From IMG/VR virus record IMGVR_UViG_3300032242_000899, positions 1 through 31,962 of that record: a stretch of DNA of 31,962 nucleotides; one strand, 5' to 3'. The notes beneath the pieces were generated by a model. It was given only the letters and a program-made list of their open reading frames with translations. It searched no databases and was not told the DNA's origin. Of the stretch, positions 21,296 to 30,400 are shown one piece after another; within the stretch, counting starts at the first letter, position 1, and every line of letters starts with the position of its first letter. Position numbers and translations under genes: made by a program. This DNA comes from a virus.

Positions 21296-24200
21296 TTAGC
21301 TTTAATCCTCTAAAAATCGAAATGTAACCTGATGTGATAACAGGGTGTTGCTTGACAAAATCAGTCAAGTAGGCTTTCCAGTCATCTTCGAATGACTGCT
21401 TCCAACCAGTACCTGCATACTGCCAAGACTGGTGCATCTCATCATACTTACTAATGATTTGCTTTACTAATGGTACCGTTTCTTTAAAACCAGTGCGGTC
21501 GGAAAGATTTTGGACACCAGTTTTGCTGTTAAGCATGTCTCGGACTTCCTTGAAAGCGGCTACACGAATAACCTTGGTGTCACCTTGACTTTGCGCCCAA
21601 ATGGTGTTCTGACTTCGGTAGTCGCGCTTAAGTTGCGAAAGTAGTGCAGGATCATCTCCACCCTGGTCTTTGACAAACTTCGGCAAGAACTCATAGGCAT
21701 ACCAGTTGCCCTCTTGTCGACGTGCTTCCTTGTACACCGAACGGGCATCAAGGTTAATACGCGAACCAGAGATTTGTTGATTATGGTATTCCGCAGAATC
21801 AAACTTTGCACCTTCCTTTGTGTGTGGTACAAAAGCCAGCGCGCCAGATGGGTATTTGTCGAATACATCAGGGTTAGCATTAGTGATACGTGACATATCA
21901 ACGGTTGCCTGTAACGGTAGACCTGTTGTTGAAGCGGTGCTGTGTGCGGCGAACCAAACGGCATCAAGATTGTCATTGTACAACTTGGCTAGTTTGCCAC
22001 TATCAAGACCAGCAATCTGTGCATCACGGACAAGTTTTTCCAACTCTGGTCGAGCAGAGGTAAGTTGCAATGATAGAGGCGAAACAAACGAAAGAACAGA
22101 TCGAGCGGCGTAAAGAGCTAATGCACCTTGCTTAGTCTCGTTAAGCATTTGATTCATCGACTTGTTTTGCCACATTTCCTTGATCGGCCCAAGGACAACT
22201 TTGCCGTTCTCAATGATTCCTGTTTCTACCAAGTGGCGAGCATTCTCTCGAACACTGTTGGCGTATTTGGCAGGTTGCTCTGTCTTGTATGCAGGGTTGC
22301 TCTTATCAAAGTAGTTTTGCATGTACTTTTCTGCAATCATGTACCGTCTGCGGTTTTCTTGCGCCAAAGCGTCCATCATCAGGCTCACCTGAATAGCGTG
22401 AAGTTGCATCGTAACCGAGTTACGACCACCTAGTTGAAAGGCCGCTAGTGAGGTGGCAGCTCGAATACCAGAGTTAGGTACCATCATTTGAAAAGTGCTG
22501 GCATTAGCGCCGATTTTGCCAAGGATTTGTTCGTTAGCCTGCTGAATCCACTTTTGGTGAGGGAATCTCATAGCAAGTTGACGTAATGGGAATGCTACTG
22601 CTGGCCCGAAATCAGGCTTAATAGAATCGAGCAACGAAACGGCACTGCCAGGGTTGCTACCCGTGGGGTCAGTCCAAGGCATAACAGATGCCAACGAAGT
22701 AAGTGATCCGGTTAAACCAATCGGTACTCCACTAGCAGGAGCCATGCCAAAAAAGTGCAAAACGTCAGTAGCATAACGACCAACCATTGTCGAACCTGGC
22801 AACAGCATTCCATTTTGATTGTCTAGGTTAGCCATGGTGTCAGCGCCATAGTGCTGCATAGCGAGCATAGAACGAACATACGCTTGGAAACGGGCTGGGT
22901 CTTCAATAGCAAACCGCCCAGCTCGACGGAGCGCCTGATTCTTAGCAAACCAGAATGGGAGATAGGCTCTTGACCATTGTTCTAGGACGTATCGGTCAGC
23001 AGGGTTGTGAACGAATGAGATAGCCTTAATGACTGCGCGCTGGCGAGCAATATTACGAGCCACCGCTGGGTCAAGGTCTTTCCATTGCTCTAGGTGATCT
23101 AGCGCCTTGTTGTACTCCATGAGATACAAAGGCTGGCGGCTAAGAGTGTCAATGATGGGCTGGGAGAACCGGTCATGGATTGCGCTAGAGGCGCGTCCAA
23201 TCGTGGCATTGAAAACATTGTCCATAAAACCACCGATTCCCTTGGCAGATGCCGTTGGTGTGGGAATGTAGTTAGGGAAATGAACGCTAGTTTCGCCACT
23301 AGTGTCTTTGTACTGTTCGGCAATGGAACGCTTGGTTACTGCACTCTTAGTAATGCGAGTAGTTGCTTTGTACTTTTCCGGTGTGTACTTGGCGCGAATC
23401 ATGTCCGATTTTTCTTTGTCGGACAAATCTTGGAACGCTTGATCCTTGTAGTCAGGAGCAAAGCGTGGGCCAACACGGGACGCTGGCAGACCAAAGTAAG
23501 TGTGTTCCTCTGGGGTCAACGTTTTAAGGTCGCTAAAGTCCTTACCCGAGTGCAGCAGAACTTCGTGATGAGATTGCATTTTGCCAGGAAACTTTGCGCC
23601 GGACGTTGCCCGTACATTAAGTTCACGGTGAGCTTCAATACGTGCTTGCTCTAAGGTTGGGCGTAGGTACAACTCTTGGATTCCCTCTGCTGTTTTAGGC
23701 AAGCGGTTGTTAGCAAGACGTTGGAGAACGTGGCGGTGGAACCGAGATTCCGTCATATTCTCAAGAGTGAATCGAGCGTTAGATGGGCCTCGACCATGGG
23801 TAAGCCACAGAATATGTGTCATCAGGCTATGCGCCCACTCACGGGTGGAATCAACGTCACGAAGTCGTCGAGACATAAGCTGACGTGCTTCTACGGAGTT
23901 AATGTCCGTAATGCCAGGGGTTGACAAAACTTCTTTTTGAATGCGCTCTAATGTGTCTCGGTTGATAGTTGCTTTACGAATAAAATTGTCGTAAGTCTTG
24001 GGGTCTGACCTCATAAGTTGCGACAAAGACGCCGTGATATTGTCTTCGGCCTCTTTCAGGCGCCAGCCAAGCGACATGCCAACATGTTGTTGCGGAGAAA
24101 GAAACTTGTAAAGGATTTGTGCTGACTTACGACCCACGGGGCTATTAGCGACATCATACAGTTGGCTAGATAAAGCCCTCATTGTGTCATCATTTAAAGC

Positions 24201-27200
24201 ACTCGATGGCAACCATGATCCGTTGGTATTACCCTTAGCAAGTTCATTACCTAAAACGCTGATTCTTCCGTCAACGTGCTGTGAACTTAAACCTCTTAAA
24301 TTGCCGCCAGTTTCTTTGATGTCTTGCGCTGCGCGCTCAACGAGCTTGCCTAGACCACCGCCTCGGGCGACACCCTTCATAAACTCATGTTCAACATCGT
24401 TTAAAGCTTGCAAACTATTATGAACTCTTTGCATAATCCAGTTGTGTTCTACTGAACCACCGATTTCTTCGCCAACAACCTGCTTGGCTCCGCGGTTAGC
24501 AGCTTCAATACCTTTAGCAACATGGTGGGCGAGTAGTGCCTTGCCGAACTCTTTACCACCAAGACGGAACATCGTAGCGATGGTTTCACTGCTAGACACA
24601 CGGGTAGCGAAACCAATAGTTGCAAGAGCCATAGGACGGAAATACTTGTCAATCAACCATTCACGGGTAAAATCGTGAAACATGTGTAGACCCTCGGATG
24701 TGTTAATCATCCGTTTTTCAGGAGCATCAAAAAACTCGTAGTTGCCAATCTTTTTTTGTACTTCTTCAACTTTTTGGTCAATCAGCGACTTAGATTGCAC
24801 CCCAAGGTCATCAAAGTATTTTTGAAGTGTCATCAAGTGATCAAGGTCATCGTTGTTTCGCTTTATCCCAGCAGCTTCATCATCAGTAATCTTTTTGTTT
24901 AAAGTAGTGATTTCATCAGAGATAAGATTTTGACGGTGGGCGATTTGAAGACGTTGCACTTCAAATGGACGACCAATGATTTCGGCAGCTTTGTCAAGTA
25001 CAACATTTTTCAAACTCTTGCTTCGATTGCTGGCAAGACCCTTGGCCACATATCGAATGTAATCATCAACAGCTTTGTAGTCAGGGAGCGTAATGAGGTG
25101 TTCGTGCGATTCAAGTAGACCAGCTGTGGGGTATTGCGAACTGCGCTGAAATGGGTTTCGACGGTCAACTACCTGGCTAATGTCAGCACCGGAATAGTTC
25201 CCAGACGCTCCACCACCACCCCATGCGTTAGCATACTCGTCCATAAGGGGAGCAAACTCTTTTTCTAAAACGTTACGTAGTTCAAGAGCATCGGTACGAC
25301 CGAGACCACCAGTACGAACTAGGTCTTGCAGAACCGCCTCGGAGTGGACATGGAATGTGTCACGGATAGCATTTTCAAAAACTACTTTCCATTCACGCGC
25401 ATTGGCAGTGTTGGCAAGACGGTTGATTGTCCAGTCAACAACATGAGGATCCATCCCCATAGCCAAAAACATTCGGCGGCCTAGGTCAAGTGATCGAGGG
25501 TCTCCAACCTTGATTTCTTTATTGGAGAAGTTCATCATGGCGTCAAAGTAGGTTGGCTTGAGGCTGACGGCACCGCGAGCAAGTTTGCCTTGTGCGCCAG
25601 GAGCTTTACGAGTTACTTTTTCTCCGGCGCGAGTATTACCTGGTGTAAAGCGGTTGCTTTCACGAAGTGCTGGAGTAAGTTCCTTTTGCGCTTCTAAGTT
25701 TTCTGTGTATTTCTTGTCTTTGTATTCCGTAAAACGTCCGTATGACGGCATGCGGTTTGGGTTGGCTAGTGCATGGGTCTCGACCGCCTTACCAAGAACA
25801 TTCACTACATCCTCTGGCGTTTCAGCGCGTGATAACAAATGAATCAAGTTGAGGGCTTGGTGGCCAGCTTCGGGGGTGACTGTGTTAGCGAACTGGGGGA
25901 ACACGCGAACGATGCGAGACGCGGAACTAACTTCTGCACCGTATTTGGCAAAGACGCGTCCCTCCAGCATTTTGTTAATCTGCTTCATCTGGCCACTAGC
26001 CTTAAGCAGATTTACTTTCTGGCGAGCCTCACTTGGTTTTTTACCGCTGGCAATGTGCTTACGGTAAATCTGGTCAAAGTATTGCTTTTCCTCTTTAGAT
26101 AAGGCTTCACGAAACTTTGTGTTTGCCTCTCGACTATGGGTGGCAATGTATTCAGCCATCTTTTTAAAAGCAGGATTGCTTTCGTACATGCGATACACGT
26201 CAGTTTTGCTAGTAAGTGCTGGGAGAGATTTGCCAAAAGGCAATGCTTTCATAACTCCAATGCTGGGATCGAAGTTAAACATGGTCAGCAAATCAGATAC
26301 ACCGGAAAGAGCATCAAAAGTAAAAGTGTTTTGGCGAAGACCAATCGAACTAGCCAGGTCTCGACCTAGCGAGACTGGGCGACCAGTGTTAGGGTCACGG
26401 TAGTTTTTACCGTCTCTAGTCGCCTCCCATGCATCTTTCCATCCCTTAGCCATTCCGGCAGCATCAGTATTGGCAGCAAGGTAGGCAGAAGTTTGGATGT
26501 TGATGGGAACTCGATAATGGTTCCATGAGTAGTTAAAAACCGAGTTCGTAGCGTTGGCGGCTCCCTTGAGACCCTTGCCTACGCCAGCAGAAAGACGGTC
26601 AAAGTTGTTTCCGTACTTGCCAGTAGCAGCGAGAAGTTCTGATTCAAGTGGATCAACAGAATCTTTAGCACCATGCCGGAGCGCAAGATCAGTGAGTCTT
26701 TTCAGGAGGGCAGTGCGCTCTGGGTCAGGCTTGCTAAGAATGAACTGGTGAGCCATACGGAGATACTGGGTGTGTTGCGATTCATTGCCAGCAGCTTGTG
26801 CCATTAAACGTAGTTCTGGTGCGTCAAGGAACTTGATAGCATCTTCGCCTATCATGGCGGCGACTTGCTTACGAAGACCAACAATCTCCGAAGCCTTTAG
26901 GAGCATGCCAAGACCCTTGGTAGCAGTGTGTAGCAAAATACCGCTACCGATTACGGCGCCAGCAGCTTCTGCGGCGGCAGCCTTACCTTGGGTAGCCTCG
27001 ATGTGGTGAAGCCACCGGACACTGTGCTGAATATTAGTAACAGATTCGATTAAGTTGCCAGCAGAGTTTGCTACCCCCATAATCCCACCGAAAACAGCAT
27101 GCCCGATTGGGTTGCCATCTTCAAATGAATACTGTTGGTTGCCCGTTGATTTGTCGATAGTTGTAGGTGTAGCAGATTCACCTGTGGCGTAGGCAACTCC

Positions 27201-27908
27201 ACGTTCAGCTTGAGTCAGACCCCATTGGACAGAGTTGGAGACCGATGTAAAAGCATTTCCTACTGCACCAAGTGTCTGCCCAAACACATCAGGAGCAAGA
27301 CGGTTAGCAGCGTTTTGAGCAGCGTTACTCCACCCCTCTTGGCTATTCATCAAATCACGGTAGACATAGGCAAGGTCACTCATAGTCGCCATGTGTCGCA
27401 TGTCATTAGCCTTGAGGTCTGACATGGCGGCTGCGAGAAGTAGTTGTGGGTGACGAATCAGGGTGCTGTCATTGCCTAGAGCGTGAGCAAGAGCAATAGC
27501 AGCATTTTCTTTTCCGGCTGCTGGATTGTCAATGTATGATTCAGGATGCCAAACCGAGTTGGCCTTTTTAAACCATGTGCCTTGCTGGTTCCCCGTAGGG
27601 TCAACACTGGCCATTTGCATGCCTTGATTTTTAGCCCAATCTGTTTTGGCTTTGCTTTGCCAGGTGGCTGCAAGATCTGGAGATAGTTGCTCCATTTGGT
27701 CAAGGCGGTTGGCTTCAATCTTGGCCTTGCGCTCGGCAGCCATTTGGTCTAGTTGTTCATGTGCGATAGCCGTGGGGCCAGATCCGACAATAGGTTGCTG
27801 GGTATCAACAGCAACTGCTCCGGTATGTGGCCGACTAGGGGCATACATAGGAGTAGAAGGCGGTGTTGCTGGCGCAGTTGCCGTAATCGGAGTTTGTGGT
27901 GTTGCCAT
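21282..27908 (-). CDS. Giant virion-associated protein, 2208 residues
   Basis: One uninterrupted frame covering about a fifth of the window. Residues 1-45 are Pro/Thr/Ala-rich and disordered. A glycine/alanine-rich hydrophobic stretch lies at about 308-338. Long helical regions follow, including coiled-coil-like segments near 1020-1060. Near 1643-1670 a block with Tyr-Leu-Pro-Phe-Trp-Phe-Ala-Lys-Asn resembles the amphipathic, aromatic-proline segments of large internal or polyvalent phage proteins. I found no lysozyme, ADP-ribosyltransferase, protease or RNA-polymerase signature by eye. Size, helical content and place after the portal fit an internal ejection protein analogous to T7 gp16 or an N4-type giant virion protein, but that is inference. 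TAATG joins it to the gene before. Confidence 0.65.
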   Translation of the reverse strand: MATPQTPITATAPATPPSTPMYAPSRPHTGAVAVDTQQPIVGSGPTAIAHEQLDQMAAERKAKIEANRLDQMEQLSPDLAATWQSKAKTDWAKNQGMQMASVDPTGNQQGTWFKKANSVWHPESYIDNPAAGKENAAIALAHALGNDSTLIRHPQLLLAAAMSDLKANDMRHMATMSDLAYVYRDLMNSQEGWSNAAQNAANRLAPDVFGQTLGAVGNAFTSVSNSVQWGLTQAERGVAYATGESATPTTIDKSTGNQQYSFEDGNPIGHAVFGGIMGVANSAGNLIESVTNIQHSVRWLHHIEATQGKAAAAEAAGAVIGSGILLHTATKGLGMLLKASEIVGLRKQVAAMIGEDAIKFLDAPELRLMAQAAGNESQHTQYLRMAHQFILSKPDPERTALLKRLTDLALRHGAKDSVDPLESELLAATGKYGNNFDRLSAGVGKGLKGAANATNSVFNYSWNHYRVPINIQTSAYLAANTDAAGMAKGWKDAWEATRDGKNYRDPNTGRPVSLGRDLASSIGLRQNTFTFDALSGVSDLLTMFNFDPSIGVMKALPFGKSLPALTSKTDVYRMYESNPAFKKMAEYIATHSREANTKFREALSKEEKQYFDQIYRKHIASGKKPSEARQKVNLLKASGQMKQINKMLEGRVFAKYGAEVSSASRIVRVFPQFANTVTPEAGHQALNLIHLLSRAETPEDVVNVLGKAVETHALANPNRMPSYGRFTEYKDKKYTENLEAQKELTPALRESNRFTPGNTRAGEKVTRKAPGAQGKLARGAVSLKPTYFDAMMNFSNKEIKVGDPRSLDLGRRMFLAMGMDPHVVDWTINRLANTANAREWKVVFENAIRDTFHVHSEAVLQDLVRTGGLGRTDALELRNVLEKEFAPLMDEYANAWGGGGASGNYSGADISQVVDRRNPFQRSSQYPTAGLLESHEHLITLPDYKAVDDYIRYVAKGLASNRSKSLKNVVLDKAAEIIGRPFEVQRLQIAHRQNLISDEITTLNKKITDDEAAGIKRNNDDLDHLMTLQKYFDDLGVQSKSLIDQKVEEVQKKIGNYEFFDAPEKRMINTSEGLHMFHDFTREWLIDKYFRPMALATIGFATRVSSSETIATMFRLGGKEFGKALLAHHVAKGIEAANRGAKQVVGEEIGGSVEHNWIMQRVHNSLQALNDVEHEFMKGVARGGGLGKLVERAAQDIKETGGNLRGLSSQHVDGRISVLGNELAKGNTNGSWLPSSALNDDTMRALSSQLYDVANSPVGRKSAQILYKFLSPQQHVGMSLGWRLKEAEDNITASLSQLMRSDPKTYDNFIRKATINRDTLERIQKEVLSTPGITDINSVEARQLMSRRLRDVDSTREWAHSLMTHILWLTHGRGPSNARFTLENMTESRFHRHVLQRLANNRLPKTAEGIQELYLRPTLEQARIEAHRELNVRATSGAKFPGKMQSHHEVLLHSGKDFSDLKTLTPEEHTYFGLPASRVGPRFAPDYKDQAFQDLSDKEKSDMIRAKYTPEKYKATTRITKSAVTKRSIAEQYKDTSGETSVHFPNYIPTPTASAKGIGGFMDNVFNATIGRASSAIHDRFSQPIIDTLSRQPLYLMEYNKALDHLEQWKDLDPAVARNIARQRAVIKAISFVHNPADRYVLEQWSRAYLPFWFAKNQALRRAGRFAIEDPARFQAYVRSMLAMQHYGADTMANLDNQNGMLLPGSTMVGRYATDVLHFFGMAPASGVPIGLTGSLTSLASVMPWTDPTGSNPGSAVSLLDSIKPDFGPAVAFPLRQLAMRFPHQKWIQQANEQILGKIGANASTFQMMVPNSGIRAATSLAAFQLGGRNSVTMQLHAIQVSLMMDALAQENRRRYMIAEKYMQNYFDKSNPAYKTEQPAKYANSVRENARHLVETGIIENGKVVLGPIKEMWQNKSMNQMLNETKQGALALYAARSVLSFVSPLSLQLTSARPELEKLVRDAQIAGLDSGKLAKLYNDNLDAVWFAAHSTASTTGLPLQATVDMSRITNANPDVFDKYPSGALAFVPHTKEGAKFDSAEYHNQQISGSRINLDARSVYKEARRQEGNWYAYEFLPKFVKDQGGDDPALLSQLKRDYRSQNTIWAQSQGDTKVIRVAAFKEVRDMLNSKTGVQNLSDRTGFKETVPLVKQIISKYDEMHQSWQYAGTGWKQSFEDDWKAYLTDFVKQHPVITSGYISIFRGLKLSDNA

Positions 27909-28378
27909 TAAATAACTGCGTACCGCATAAAGTCGGCAAGGTCACGAACAACTGAACTTGAGTATGGGCCTTTTGCCATGGTATCAAGTGCATCTAAAAT
28001 ACGCTGATGTTCAGGGTCACGCTGGATTACTCCACCAATGGCATTATTACGCCCTCCCTCATGGCTGTCTAGGTAGTCCTGGAAAGCAGTGGGATTATCA
28101 GGAGCATCATGGAGAGTAGGCGTAGGTGCGCTTAATGGGCTACTAGTCGCCTCGGGAGTTGGCATACCGGTTGGAGCAGGAGCAGGGGCTGGCATTCCAG
28201 CATTCTGACCTTCTAATGGCATGGCACGTTGGGCGGCACGTTGAGCGCCAGCTTCACCATAACCTTGACCGGTAGCAGCCTGGATAGGCAATGCTTTCGT
28301 GTCGTTTAAGTCAGTACGGTTAGCGTAAGCAGTTCCATCGGAACCACCTCGCTTGCCACCTTTACCAGCTCTCGGCAT
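27908..28378 (-). CDS. Proline/alanine-rich protein, 156 residues
   Basis: The N-terminus is basic and Gly-rich (Gly-Lys-Gly-Gly-Lys-Arg-Gly-Gly). The centre (about 55-90) is a low-complexity Pro/Ala/Thr/Met run. The C-terminal 65 residues contain a likely folded helical part with Phe-Gln-Asp-Tyr-Leu-Asp-Ser-His-Glu-Gly-Gly, Ile-Leu-Asp-Ala-Leu and a final Phe-Met-Arg-Tyr. It overlaps the zinc-ribbon gene by 17 bases and shares TAATG with the giant gene. The giant protein starts with a similar Pro/Thr/Ala-rich tail, so the two may interact. Function unknown; probably virion-associated. Confidence 0.55.
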   Translation of the reverse strand: MPRAGKGGKRGGSDGTAYANRTDLNDTKALPIQAATGQGYGEAGAQRAAQRAMPLEGQNAGMPAPAPAPTGMPTPEATSSPLSAPTPTLHDAPDNPTAFQDYLDSHEGGRNNAIGGVIQRDPEHQRILDALDTMAKGPYSSSVVRDLADFMRYAVI

Positions 28379-28532
28379 CGTCTACATCCTCTACTAACTG
28401 GATTAAATACAAATGACAGGGCATACAAACTGCTTGGTCAATCGTAGCATCATCATCAAGCGGATCGGGGAATAGTTCAACGTCTTCTTCTTTGCAACGC
28501 CAACATACGCCGAACACTCGAATCTCAACCAT
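28362..28532 (-). CDS. 56-residue zinc-ribbon protein
   Basis: The frame starts with an ATG sharing its A with the portal stop (TAATG) and ends 17 bases inside the next gene. The product has Cys10-x2-Cys13 (Cys-Trp-Arg-Cys) and Cys36-x2-Cys39 (Cys-Met-Pro-Cys-His), separated by an acidic stretch of Glu and Asp, then an acidic helical tail. It is a clear zinc-ribbon candidate. Lying just after the portal, it may assist assembly; no family recognised. Confidence 0.65.
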   Translation of the reverse strand: MVEIRVFGVCWRCKEEDVELFPDPLDDDATIDQAVCMPCHLYLIQLVEDVDDAESW

Positions 28533-30400
28533 TATTGGACAAGACCTCGTTCTGCGGCTGACTGATTAGAAGGTCGACGAAGACTTGAAAGCAATGATTG
28601 AAGGTCGCCTTGACCTGGTGCCGGTTGGATTGGTGCGCCTGGTTGACCGCCAGCGGCCATACCTGGCATTTGGTCAACCATGTTTGGCTGCTCTGGGTTA
28701 GCGGCCTCTTGTCCAGGGGGAGCCATCTCTTGTCCCTGCTGTTGAGCTTGCTGTGCCATGGCTTGCTTTTTCTGCATTTCCTCATGGACACGATTTACTG
28801 CTACTTCAAGAGGTACGTGTTCACTGGCCTTAATAACAGCGATGCGAGCAATGCTGGCAGGGTCAAGCTGGCCAGACGAAGCCTGCTGTTCTAGTCCTGT
28901 GAGCAGAGCCTGACGGATACCTTCAAGTTCAACTTGGTCGCGCTCTCTGGTTGGGTCTTCAATCGCTGGATCCATTTCACGTGCCGTTTGCTTCGACATG
29001 ATTCCTGTCCCCACGCGCTGTCCAATAGCGATAACCATTCCGTTGATGTCGGAGCCAGGGACAGAGTACTTGGCGTAACACAGGTCGGTTTCGAATGCTT
29101 CATTTGGTACATAGTCCTTTTGGGTAACGACACCAGACGTACCCATGACAAACTGACTTGGTTTGTCGCCATAATAAGCCTTCTGAAAGGCGATGGCACG
29201 TCGAATCTCTGCCTCCATACTAGCAGCAAAGATTTCTTGGTATTCCTGAATAGGCATGTCGATTGTGCTACCCATGACCATCTCGCCTCGACGAGCAGTA
29301 CGGATGTTCGAGCCTGATTCTCCACCAAACTCTGATGGGATACCAGCGGTGATGCGCTGGGCGCGCTCCAAACGATCTTGCGCCATTGCGCCGGCCTGCG
29401 AAGGTTGTATTCCAACCGTCTGCAACATACCGTTTTCAATCATTCCACGGCGACCCTGCTTACCATCGGCCTCCTCAACAATACGAGGCTTGCCGCTAGA
29501 GTTAGGGTGCGAGACAATCCATTCGTCTTGGAAAATGCTGCGGAATACGGCGATAGTCTCAAGAGCATCAAGTTTAGCCTGACGCTGGTACATACCAAAC
29601 AACTGGTCGAACTGACCGGAAAGACGGTCTAGGGTAACACGTCCTGGCATGACCACTGGGCAAATACCAGCTCGGTTTGGGATACGCTCCAAGACAGTTT
29701 GCATCGACCCACCAGATGACGGATCATTGTAGCCATTGGGGTTTCTCATAGCGCCCATGGCGACTAATACTGTTTCTTCGGCGTCTACGTATTCAAGTAT
29801 TTCAAACAGCGAATCTTCACGCTCTTTGGCGGTGTAGAGGACGCGAGCCTGCTCGGGGTAGTTGGCTCGAAGCCATGTCAAGGGTCGACGGTCAACGAAG
29901 ATGCAGTTTTCGGGTTCAATGTTGTCAGGGTCGTAAGACTGCGATGGGAATGTAGAAAGTGGGTTACGAGGGCGCCAATAGGGAATCTTGCGCTTGTCGT
30001 TAGGGTCAAGGGAGACTGGAGAAATGCTGACTGGGGAACTACCATATGCAGTCATAAAGCGAGCGCGTCGGCGCATCTTCATTGCATACTTGTTCATGTC
30101 CATCCAGCCAAGGGTGGCTAAACGGCGCTGGCGAGCCTTATCCTCGGATGCCTGAATGCCAGGTCGGAGGGCAGGGAATGCTACATCGGGCATAACCGAT
30201 GCAATCCGCATGGAGAACTGGTCAATGCCTTGGGCGATTAGGTTGGCAACCGCTGGCTGCTCAAGATCGTCAAGTTCTGGCAAAGGTACGACAATCTCAC
30301 CGTTGTAATGGCGTCGAGCTTCATCCATGCGTTGAATGACGGGCGCACGTTCACGACTGCGCTGATGGTACAGGTTGACGATTTCTTCTGCTGTTTTCAA
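28532..30400 (-). CDS. Portal protein
   Basis: The 622-residue product forms the dodecameric ring at the capsid vertex through which DNA is packed and ejected. The N-terminal helix, the Asn-Leu-Ile-Ala-Gln-Gly-Ile-Asp block, the Arg-Arg-Arg-Ala-Arg-Phe-Met-Thr-Ala-Tyr-Gly segment near 110, the Pro-Arg-Asn-Pro-Leu-Ser-Thr-Phe-Pro strand and the long helical region after 260 are as in HK97/SPP1-type portals of phages. The C-terminal 80 residues are Gln/Pro/Gly/Met-rich and disordered. The start overlaps the terminase stop by four bases (ATGA), the usual terminase-portal pairing. Unusual only in the long low-complexity tail. Confidence 0.88.
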   Translation of the reverse strand: MKTAEEIVNLYHQRSRERAPVIQRMDEARRHYNGEIVVPLPELDDLEQPAVANLIAQGIDQFSMRIASVMPDVAFPALRPGIQASEDKARQRRLATLGWMDMNKYAMKMRRRARFMTAYGSSPVSISPVSLDPNDKRKIPYWRPRNPLSTFPSQSYDPDNIEPENCIFVDRRPLTWLRANYPEQARVLYTAKEREDSLFEILEYVDAEETVLVAMGAMRNPNGYNDPSSGGSMQTVLERIPNRAGICPVVMPGRVTLDRLSGQFDQLFGMYQRQAKLDALETIAVFRSIFQDEWIVSHPNSSGKPRIVEEADGKQGRRGMIENGMLQTVGIQPSQAGAMAQDRLERAQRITAGIPSEFGGESGSNIRTARRGEMVMGSTIDMPIQEYQEIFAASMEAEIRRAIAFQKAYYGDKPSQFVMGTSGVVTQKDYVPNEAFETDLCYAKYSVPGSDINGMVIAIGQRVGTGIMSKQTAREMDPAIEDPTRERDQVELEGIRQALLTGLEQQASSGQLDPASIARIAVIKASEHVPLEVAVNRVHEEMQKKQAMAQQAQQQGQEMAPPGQEAANPEQPNMVDQMPGMAAGGQPGAPIQPAPGQGDLQSLLSSLRRPSNQSAAERGLVQ

